The notes below the pieces were generated by a model, which did no database searches, had not been told where the DNA came from, and was given only the letters and a program-made list of their open reading frames with translations. A DNA stretch of 64,000 nt. Source: Cranoglanis bouderius (taxonomy: Eukaryota; Chordata; Actinopteri; Siluriformes; Cranoglanididae). Each line of letters opens with the position of its first letter. Position 1 is the stretch's first letter. The translations under genes were made by a program, and so were the position numbers. Location of the stretch: positions 731,422-795,421 of the forward strand of contig CM042554.1 in assembly GCA_023630585.1 (NCBI GenBank), written 5' to 3'. This document shows, one piece after another, positions 1-9,300 of the stretch.

Positions 1-1
1 G

Positions 2-64
2 GACATTTTCTCTGACTGTGGACCTCAGTTTATTTCCCAGGTATGCAATTCATTTTGTAATGCT
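2..64 (+). pseudogene. LTR-retrotransposon integrase core fragment
   Basis: An open frame running in from the window edge reads as the middle of a retroviral/gypsy integrase core. It shows the second catalytic aspartate context SDCGPQFISQV, close to the usual SDRGPQF motif. Similarity fades after about residue 20, so only a stub is inside the window. The larger part, if it exists, lies to the left. I cannot assign a gypsy family from this length. Confidence 0.6.
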
Positions 65-1391
65 CGACCTCAAGCCCGCCACTCTCAGCCTCGCCATCCA
101 ACCTCGACTACACAATTAATCACACAACTCCTGTGTCTGTGTTCTGCTTCTGGGGCCCCCTTTCCTGTGTTCATAACAGTCAGTGTGTTGATCACTATGC
201 ACAAAATGGCTAAATATTTTACAGTTAATCTTGGAAACCTGAAGAACATGTGGCTTTGACATGCCATCTAGTGAATATCACTTTTAAATCTTAATGATGT
301 ACATAATAGGCAGGTGAGCATGTGAACAATGCTGATCGAGTATCCACTGCTTCTGCTTGCGCACGCCAAATGATGCGCCAAGTATAACCCAGGGTCCTCT
401 GCTTCATGTTGGGCTGTATCAAACCATCCTAGCGTGGATTATTTTCTTAACCCTAACAAATAGGTAGTATACTGGTACTACAATAATATCGTGATACTAA
501 AGCCTTAAAACACTGCCAATGCCACTGTATTTTTTAAACGGTAGTATCATCAATACAGTAGTACCATAAGTAATGTATTTGTGGCAGTTAATACGATTTT
601 TGCTAAAACATCATATCCCATTGCTTTTGCAGAATATACAAAGGTTAGTGACACTTAATTTAACCTAAATTCTTTACCTTAATCTTTAAATATTTCCTGT
701 TTGCTAGTAAGTGAGCTAACGTTACGCTATCCACTATGTATAAATCCTAAAATTGTAGATTTGAATTATGAATTAACATAATATTGTGTTTATGGTATCG
801 TGACAACCCTAATAACAAAACTTTCCCACTAGAATGGTAGGTGAGTGCAAGAAAATTTTGTATGTTACTGACATAAAATCTTCAAATGTTACAGTAGTCC
901 TGTATTATAAATTTGGATTTGTTTTATTAATTAGTAGTTTCTAAATGCACATATGACTGTATGAACCAAATTTTTATATAGGCCATTTTTTTAAACAATA
1001 CATTTTTTGTAATCATTTCCTTTGTACTATTTTTAAGTTTTTAGTCTGCTAGCACCATTGTTACCAATTAAACAATACAGCACTGATTTCAAGCCCTGAT
1101 TTGTTAAATTTTTAATGGACAAATTATAATTTTTTTAAAAAAGGCAAAATGAATATCTACTCCCTGTCTTGCTAACTGAAACACTCAAGTCATTTTGCTT
1201 GCCGTGGTGCGGGTGAGACAAATTATTTTCAGTCTGTGGAACTGACTCCAAAGCTTTGAGGTTGACACTTGACTCTTGTTTTCAATGCCTGGAATCAGTG
1301 AATTGACTCTTTTGGGATTGACATTGATGCGCACAGAAAGCAGGATTTGATGACTTGACACACAAGATACTTATACCAATCAGTCTACCGA
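65..1391. other. Non-coding, repeat-derived region
   Basis: I see no supported gene here. The stretch is AT-rich. It holds pieces that recur elsewhere in the window (608-691, and 700-745, which resembles 15889-15935) and a short segment near 330-370 resembling 43130-43170. Short ORFs on the minus strand at 85-267 have no recognisable content. Confidence 0.5.
608..691 (-). repeat. Dispersed repeat, inverted copy of 16022-16109
   Basis: The reverse complement matches 16022-16109 over about 80 bp with few differences; the shared core is AAGTGTCACTAACCTTTG. A second partial copy sits at 15815-15866. The copies near 16 kb adjoin an hAT remnant, so this may be the outer part of a non-autonomous hAT relative. 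That link is inference. Confidence 0.6.
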
Positions 1392-2060
1392 TATACCGAT
1401 CAGCCAGACCTTAAATCCACTGACATGTATAGTGAATAACATTGGTTATCTCATTACAGTGGCATCTGTCAAGGGGTGGGTATATTGAATGAACAGTCAG
1501 TTTTTGAAGTTGATGTGTTGGAAGCAGGAAAATGGGCAAGCGATGCATCTGAGCGACTTTGACAAGGGCCAAATTGTGATGGCTAAACTACTGGGTCAAA
1601 GCATCTCCAAAATGGCAGGGCTTGTGGGGTGTCCCCGGTATGCAGTGGTTAGTACCTACCAAAAGTGGTCCAAGGAAGGACAACTGGTAACTGGCAATAG
1701 GGTCATGGGTTGCCATGGTCAGGGTCAAGGTCAAGGCTGACTGATGCATGTGGGGAGCGAAGGCTAGCCTGTCTGATCTGATCCCACAGAAGACCTACTG
1801 TAGCACAAATTGCTGAAAAGGTTAATGCTGACTATGATAGAAAGGTGTCAGAACACACCATAGCCACAGACTGGTCAGACCCCTGTCCACCAATGAATGC
1901 ACCTACAATGAGCATGGAGGCCCCATGTCACAACTTACAGGACTTAAAGGATCTGGTGCTAATGTCCTGGTGCCAGATACCACAGCCCACCTTCAGAGGT
2001 GTTGTGGAGGCAGAGTTGTTCAAATTATACACCCCTATATACCACTATAACTACCAACTT
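1392..2060 (+). mobile_element. Internally deleted Tc1-like transposon
   Basis: The left end resembles the terminal region of a common teleost Tc1 family (ACCGATCAG, then a GTGAATAACATTGGTTATC-type inner region). The transposase start is visible at 1532-1740, with a helix-turn-helix reading FDKGQIVMAKLLGQSISKMA. It continues, frameshifted, to about 1860. The sequence then jumps to the family's C-terminal end (about 1915-2010, LKDLVLMSWCQIPQPTFRG), so most of the catalytic domain is missing. The right TIR is not recognisable. This is a dead copy. Confidence 0.75.
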
Positions 2061-2415
2061 TTTGGGGATAAGTAACATGAAATAATGTTTTATGATGGGG
2101 CAGGAAAGAGTTATCTTACCATAAATATGCAATACAGCAAAAATAAATAAATAAAAATAAGGCATGACAACTCAGAATAATACATGGTGGTTAATAAGCA
2201 TGATTCAAATGTTACTCACATGAAAACTCGTGGTCACTGTGCCAACAGTATATTATAGTGTAAAGTGTTCCTATAATTTAGAGGATCTACATACTTTTTC
2301 TCTGAGCTCAATCATCCATCCATTTTCTGTACCACTTATACTACACAGTATACACAGTCGCAGCCAACCCATCACAGGGCACACTCGCACACTAAAGTTA
2401 ATTTTTTTCCTTTAG

Positions 2416-2550
2416 CAAGAAGTTGAAGAAGAAAGATGTGAACCCTCGACTGAAAGAACATCTGGAGCAGATACCTTTTCGACCATGCAATTATGAAAAG
2501 TAGAGAGAAAATGAATATGGGGTCCTATGAACGAAAGAAAATCATGAGAG
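2416..2550 (+). CDS. ccdc137: ccdc137 internal exon with frameshift
   Basis: A polypyrimidine tract and TTTAG precede the exon, and a GTATGG donor follows it. Frame 1 reads KKLKKKDVNPRLKEHLEQIP then FR up to 2482. The continuation IMKSREKMNMGSYERKKIMR is in a different frame from 2490. The seven bases 2483-2489 stand where about nine would be expected for the usual Leu-Arg-Glu. The exon leaves one base (G) for the next exon, which fits the exon at 8993. This could be a sequencing error, an allele or a real inactivation. Confidence 0.7.
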
Positions 2551-2590
2551 GTATGGATTACAGGACCAGTACAGTAGACTCAATCTGTTT

Positions 2591-2623
<33 letters not shown>

Positions 2624-3793
2624 AGATACCCCTGGCAATCCTTAGGCTATTGGTCGTGACATTTGCATTCAAATCTTAAAATATAAATTCTCAGAGAATG
2701 TATTTATCATCATGTGGAGGCGGGGCGTGGACGAGTGCCGATTTAGAATGGAGGGCGGAGCCAGAGAAAGCGAGGGGTAAGGATTGCACAGCTGTAGGAA
2801 ATGAGACTAATGATTGTTCTGTGTTGCAGTGAGGGGAAGAAGATAAAAGGGAGGAGAGACACGTGCCTCGAGAGAGAGGGAGACAGAAACGGGAAGAGGG
2901 TGGGACGGGTAGGGGGCATGGGTCAGGGGAAGCGGCCCTGTCTTCGGGTGTAGGGACGGAGAAAGGACAGGGAAAGAGGGAAAGAGAGAGGAAGAAGGGT
3001 GGGGCCTGCCTGCCCTCGGATACGCCGCCAGGTGATCCTCTGCCAGCTGAACCACCTCATTCAGCGGCGTGGGACGATGGCACTGGACCCACTCTGCCGC
3101 TCCTTCTGGAAGCTGTGAGACGAGCTGCTCCAGCACCACCAGGTCGATCACCTCCTCAGCGCCGCATCCCTCGGCCAGCAACCACCTCCAGTAGCTGTCC
3201 CAGAGCTTCTGGGCGAAGCGACCGAAGCGCTGACTGTGCTGTCCCGGTTTCGCACCAGTATGACGATTTAACGCCGGGCAAGTAGGAAAATGCGGAGGCA
3301 GGCTCGATTCAACTCGGTCTCTATTTTATTTTTATTGTTCCTTTTTTTCCCTGTGCACTTCGCCGCTTTAATTTCTCATGCACACACACACGCACGCAGT
3401 TCCATGCCAGTCTCCCTTTCTCTCGAGGCACGCCTCTCCTCCCTTTTATCTTCTTCCCTCACTGCAACACAGAACAATCATTAGTCTCATTTCCTACAGG
3501 TGTGGAATCCTTACCCTCGGTGTCTCCGGCACCACCCTCCATTCACAAACCGGCGCTTGTCCATGCCCCTGCCTCCATGCATCAGTATATTGAACTATCT
3601 GTTTAGATTTTCCTAAACCCCTGACGATAGAGGCCAGACATAAGAAAATCAGTCTATACACGCTTTCTATTTTAGATGAGAACTATAACTGCATTACTGA
3701 CATGACAAAAAGGACACGCTTTTGAGAGACAACATAACTTTGAAATTTGTTACAAGGTTATTGTAATTTTTTCATGTTGTTTTTGACATTTGA

Positions 3794-3882
<89 letters not shown>

Positions 3883-6309
3883 ACACACAGTGGGTATAGA
3901 AAAGTATCACCCCCTTTTAAAATGATCATGTTTTTGTTGTTTTCCAGCCTGAAATGAAGACGGACACAGTTTTTGTTTTATCCAGCTATATTTACTCAGT
4001 GCAACTTATAACATCCAAGTGAAAGATATAACAACAACAACAAAAATTCAAAAACAGAATCACCGAGTTGGAAAAAGGATCACCCCCTTGCTTTAATTTG
4101 CCTTAATTTTTTAATTACTGTCTTTAGTCTGTTGGGATATGTCTCTACTAACACATCTAGACTTTGCAGTATTTGCCCATTCTTTCTTTGCAGAACTGCT
4201 CAAGTTCAGTTAAATTTGATGGTGACCATTTGTGGACTGCAGTCTTCAAGTCATTCCACAGATTTTGAATGGGGTTTTAAGTCTAGGCTCTGACTAGGCC
4301 ATGCAAGAACATTCACCTTTTTCTCCTTCAACCACTGTGTGGTCAGTTTTGCTGTGTGCTTTGGGTCATTGTCATGTTGGAAGGTAAACCTTCTTCCCAT
4401 TGACAACTTTCTGGCAGAGGGCAGCAGATTTTCCTCAATAATTTGACGGTATTTTGCCCCATCCATTTTACTTCTATCCTGACAAGTGCTCCAGTCCCTG
4501 CTGCAGAGAAACACCCCCATAACAGGATATTACCACCTTCATGCTTTACTGTAGGAATGGTGTTATTTCGATAGTGAGCTGTATTGAATTTCCGCCAGAC
4601 ATATCGTTTGGTGGTGTGGCCAAATAATTCAATTTTAGTCTCATCTGACCATAACTTTTTCCATGTGGCCTCACAATCTTCAAGGTGTGTTCATGTGGCC
4701 TTTCTTGAGGAGTGGCTTTTTCTCTTGCAACCCTCTCATACAAGCCACATTTGTGGACTGAGTTGGAAAAAGGAGCATCCTCCTAAAAATGACTTGTAAA
4801 CTCAATAAGGTGTAGCTGATCATCTTCTCAATGGCACACAAAGCCATTTGACTTTCACCTGTGATCAGCTGTGGTCATTTTGATTAGCTCAGCATGAAAA
4901 GAGCTTTCCTGGAGCATTTTGTACTGCAACTGAAGCAAACAATTACAACTATGGGTGGCAAGGCACTGTCAACAGATCTCCGGGATAAAGTTGTGGACAA
5001 GTCAGGAGATGGATACAAAAAAATTTCAAAGGCTTTATCAATGCCTAGAAGCAAAGTGAAGTCTATTATTAAGAAGTGGAAGGTATTTGGTACAAAACAG
5101 ACCCTCCCTGGATCAGGGAGGTCCTAGTCTTCAGTGTCCTGTCTCAATGACTACCATCCTGTTGCACTCACACCCATCATCATGAAGTGCTTCGAGAAGC
5201 TCTTCATGAAGCACATTAAGACCCTGCTACCACCTTCACTGGGTCCCCTGCAATTCGCATATCGTCCCAATCGCCAACAGATGATGCCATCTCCACCACC
5301 CTATATCTGGCCCTCACCCACCTGAACAAAAAGGACACCTACATTCGAATGCTGTTCATAGACTTCAGTTCAGCATTCAACACAATCATTCCTCAGCACC
5401 TGATTGGAAAGCTGAACCTGCTGGGCTTGAACACCTCCCTCTGCAACTGGATCCTGGATTTCCTGACTGGGAGACCTCAGTAAGTCCGGATCAGGAACAG
5501 CATCTCCAGCACCACACCACTGAGCACTGGTGCTCCCCAGGGCTGTGTGCTTAGTCCACTGCAGTTCACTCTGCTGACTCATGACTGTGCAGCAATGCAC
5601 AGCTCGAAACACATTATCAATTTCGCCGATGACACGACCGTGGTGGGTCTCATCAACAAGAACAAGAAGTCAGCATACAGAGAGGCGGTGCAGCGGCTAA
5701 CAGACTGGTGCAGAGCCAACACCCTGTCTCTGAATGTGTACAAAACAAAAGAGATGGTTGTTGATTTCAGGAAAGCACAGAGTGACCACTCTCCACTGAA
5801 CATCGACGGCTCCTCCGTGGAGATCATCAAGAGCACCAAATTCCTCGGTGTCCACCAGGCGGAGAACCTCACCTGGTCCCTCAACACCAACTCCATCACT
5901 AAGAAAGCCCAGCAAGCGTCTATACTTTCTGAGAAGGCTGAAAAAAGCCCATCTCCCTCCCCCATCCTCACCACATTCTACAAAGGAACTATTGAGAGTG
6001 TCCTGAGCAGCTGCATCACTGCCTGGTTCAGAAATTGCACCGTATCGGATCGCAAGACCCTGCAGCGGGTAGTGAGGACAGCTGAGAAGATCATCGGGGT
6101 CTCTCTTCCCACCATCACAGGCATTTACACCACACGCTGCATTCGCAAAGCCACCAGCATTGTGGATGATCCCACACACCCCTCACACACACTCTTCACC
6201 CTCCTGCCATCTGGAAAAAGTTACCGAAGCATTCGGGCCCTCACGACCAGACTGTGTAACAGCTTCTTCCCTCAAGCCATCAGACTCCTCAATACTCAGA
6301 GACTGGACT

Positions 6310-6346
<37 letters not shown>

Positions 6347-9300
6347 TGAATTGAACACCATCCCACTCCCCTTGCAATTTTTGCACATTTCGTAACGTAT
6401 GTTTAATTCTTGTTACTATCATACACTTTTACCTGGCTGCTACCATAATAACTGCTATGTCCATATATGGTATAAGCTAATCTGCTGAATGCTATGTCAT
6501 AGTAGGTTATGTTTAGATTCATAACATCTTTTAATTATATTGTTTTTTAATTATATTGTATCTTTTTGCACTACCTGTTATACATGACACTTTCACACTA
6601 GAACTGTGTACTGGTCGGCACGACACTTATTTACTGTGCCCATTGTCCTGTTTAGGAATTACTGTACTGTCTTGTGTTGTTTGCACGTGCACTTTATTTA
6701 GAATGTGTAGCTCTTTAGTTCTGTGTCGTCTCATGTGGTTTAGTGTGTTGTTTTATGTAGCACCATGGTCCTGGAGGAACGTTGTTTCGTTTCACTGTGT
6801 ACTGTATCACCTGTATATGGTTGAAATGACAATAAAACCACTTGAACTTGACATTGCTCCAAACTGGATGAAGGATCCAGGAGGAAACTAGTCAGAGAGG
6901 CTACCAAGAGGCCTACAGTAACTCTGAAGCAGTTGCAGGAATTTATGACGGAGTGGTCATTGTGTGCATGTGACAACAATATCACAAATTCTCCACAAAT
7001 GTGTCTTGTATGGAAGGGTTGCAAGAAAAAAGCCTCAAGAAAGGCCACATGCAGTCATGACTGAGCTTTTCCAAAATGCCCCTTGAAGATCCAGGTCAAA
7101 AGAGACTAAAATTGAATTATTTGGCCTCAACACCAAACGATATGTCTGGCGGAAATTCAATACAGCTCACTATCGAAATAACACCATTCCTACAGTAAAG
7201 CATGGAGGTGGTAATATCCTGTTATGGGGGTGTTTCTCTGTAGCAGGGACTGGAGCACTTGTCAGGATAGAAGTAAAATGGATGGGGCAAAATACTGTCA
7301 AATTCTTAAGGAAAATCTGCTGCCCTCTGCCAGAAAGTTGTCAATGGGAAGAAGGTTTACCTTCCAACATGACAATGACCCAAAGCACACAGCAAAACTG
7401 ACCACACAGTGGTTGAAATGGAAAAAGGTGAATGTTCATGCATGGCCTAGTCAGAAGCCAGACTTAAACCCCCTTCAAAATCTGTGGAATGACTTGAAGA
7501 CTGCAGTCCACAAACGGTCACCATCAAATTTAACTGAACTTGAGCAGTTCTGCAAAGAAGAGTGGGCAAATACTGCAAAGTCTAGATGCCCAAAGTTAGT
7601 AGAGACATATCCCAACAGACTAAAGGCTGTAATTAAAGCAAAAGGTGGTTCAACAAAATGGGGGGGTGATCTTTTTTCCAACTCAGTGATTGTTTTTTAA
7701 ATTAAAAAAAAAAAAAAAATTCTGACATGTTGGTGTTATATCTTTCACTTGGATGTTATACAGCTGGATAAAACAAAAAGCAGGCTGAAAAGCAACAAAA
7801 TGTGATTATTTTAAAGGGGTGTTGATTCTTTTCTATACCCACTGTATTTGTTTTTGCCTGAACACCAGGCATGCTGGCCTAGAAGAGGCATTTTCACTGA
7901 CTGACTGGCTGATTGACTGATTCCCATTGTTGAAATGTGCATGCATGATGAGTTTTGCTACAGTGAAAAAATGGAATATGTTGTCTGTCAGATTTAAGAG
8001 AACATATTAGGTTTATATTAAATTTCTCATCAAAACGTGATCTCATTGCTTATTCTAAATGTAATTTAAATAAGTTTCTAATTACTAGTTTGAGTTATGT
8101 AGCGCGAGTGATCAATTCATGAGGTATTTATGTGATCCGATTACATGATAAAATTTTGTGAGGATTAGCGTGCTGACAGGAAGAAATAACTAAAGTATTA
8201 AATTAACGTAGTTAAAGAATGCATGGTAGAATAGTGCAGTGGTAAATGTTGCTGCCTTACTACCCCAATGGCCTGGGTTCAATCCTGTGTTGGGATGAAC
8301 AATTTTATTCAGGGTTTTGAAAATACAGAATCAAATAATTTTGGATGTATGAAAACAAATTGTGTTAATGTGACAGAATTCATTCACATGGAACTGATGT
8401 ACGCAGTTGAATTAAGTAAATTTAATGAGCTTTTGCGACAAGGCATTTTAGCTCATCAAGTGACTGTCCCATTGTTAAAATGTGCATGTGCGAGAAGCCT
8501 AGCTAGCCAAATTTCAATCTTGCCACCCTCAGCTAGCAAGCAGTGAGCAATACCAGGGACAATCTGTGATCTACATGTATCTGCTGACACTTGTGACAAA
8601 TGCTATGCATCCAATGTCGGTCCAGCAAAACGTTGCTTGCCTAGTTTCCTTGTTTCAGTTTAGTCAGTCATTCTGCTAACTAAGCTCCTCTCTTTAGTAA
8701 AGGTACAAAAATATAAGTAATGCCTCTGTGGTCAGCAAAAAGTGGTTCAAGTCAACTGGTGGAGAGTGCAAAACATGCTTTTTCATGCGTGTTTGTCTGT
8801 TTAATTCTCAGTACCTCTACATACCCAAAATATGTGTTATTACTAGATAGTTATCACTAGTAGTTTACACGTTTAAAATTTTCAGTCTATAAGGTGTGTA
8901 TTCCTAAAGTTTTGTATGCCCAGGATGGCCCTTTACTGCAGTGTTCGATGAAATGAAATGAATACTTGTAATGTTTTTGTCCTTTACTGAAGCATATAAA
9001 CCCAAAGCACAGATGGAAATCTGTGAGCAGGAACACATCAGAGTTCCACACTTTCGGAGGGGGAAGCACGAGTCAGAGACAGCTTACCTGCGGCGCATGT
9101 CGCAAGAAACGCAGCATGTTTTCTTTCTCACCAAAAACCAGCCAGAGAGACATCCTGAACGACACCTGGAGGAGAAGGCAACAACTTCAAACAAAGAGAT
9201 TAAAAAAAAAGCGTTAGTGGCATATTGGTTTGTTGTCTACATCTACAGTGCCCTTCACTAATATTGGCACCTTTGATAAATATGAGCAAAGAAGGCTGTG

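Larger units (their letters stand above)
4951..7700 (+). pseudogene. Tc1 family A transposase, interrupted by a LINE
   Basis: The ATG at 4951 begins MGGKALSTDLRDKVVDKSG, the N-terminal helix-turn-helix DNA-binding region. After the LINE the frame resumes at about 6851 with several frameshifts. From about 7200 it reads through FQHDNDPKHTAKL (second catalytic Asp). The third catalytic position is PDLNPLQNLW, so the expected Glu (GAA) is Gln (CAA). The protein is dead on several counts. Confidence 0.85.
3888..7844. mobile_element. Tc1 family A palindromic composite with nested LINE
   Basis: The outer ends are CAGTGGGTATAGAAAAG (3888) and its reverse complement (ending 7844, followed by TA). 3888-4757 is an inverted copy of 6994-7844, with arms of about 850-870 bp. 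4758-5117 is the inner 5' region and transposase start in plus orientation, and 6851-7844 continues it. A LINE (5118-6850) splits the plus copy. The family consensus is visible intact in layout at 35443-36934. Confidence 0.85.

Noticed and set aside
3796..3887. CRISPR or other patterned array
   Set aside because: Plain dinucleotide microsatellite. No repeat-spacer structure exists anywhere in the window.
5579..6179. Long minus-strand ORFs opposite the LINE RT
   Set aside because: They are antisense shadows of a conserved RT frame and have no homology of their own.
8217..8300. tRNA gene
   Set aside because: A and B boxes are present but there is no cloverleaf; better explained as a SINE head. 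The same applies to 23588 and 58968.
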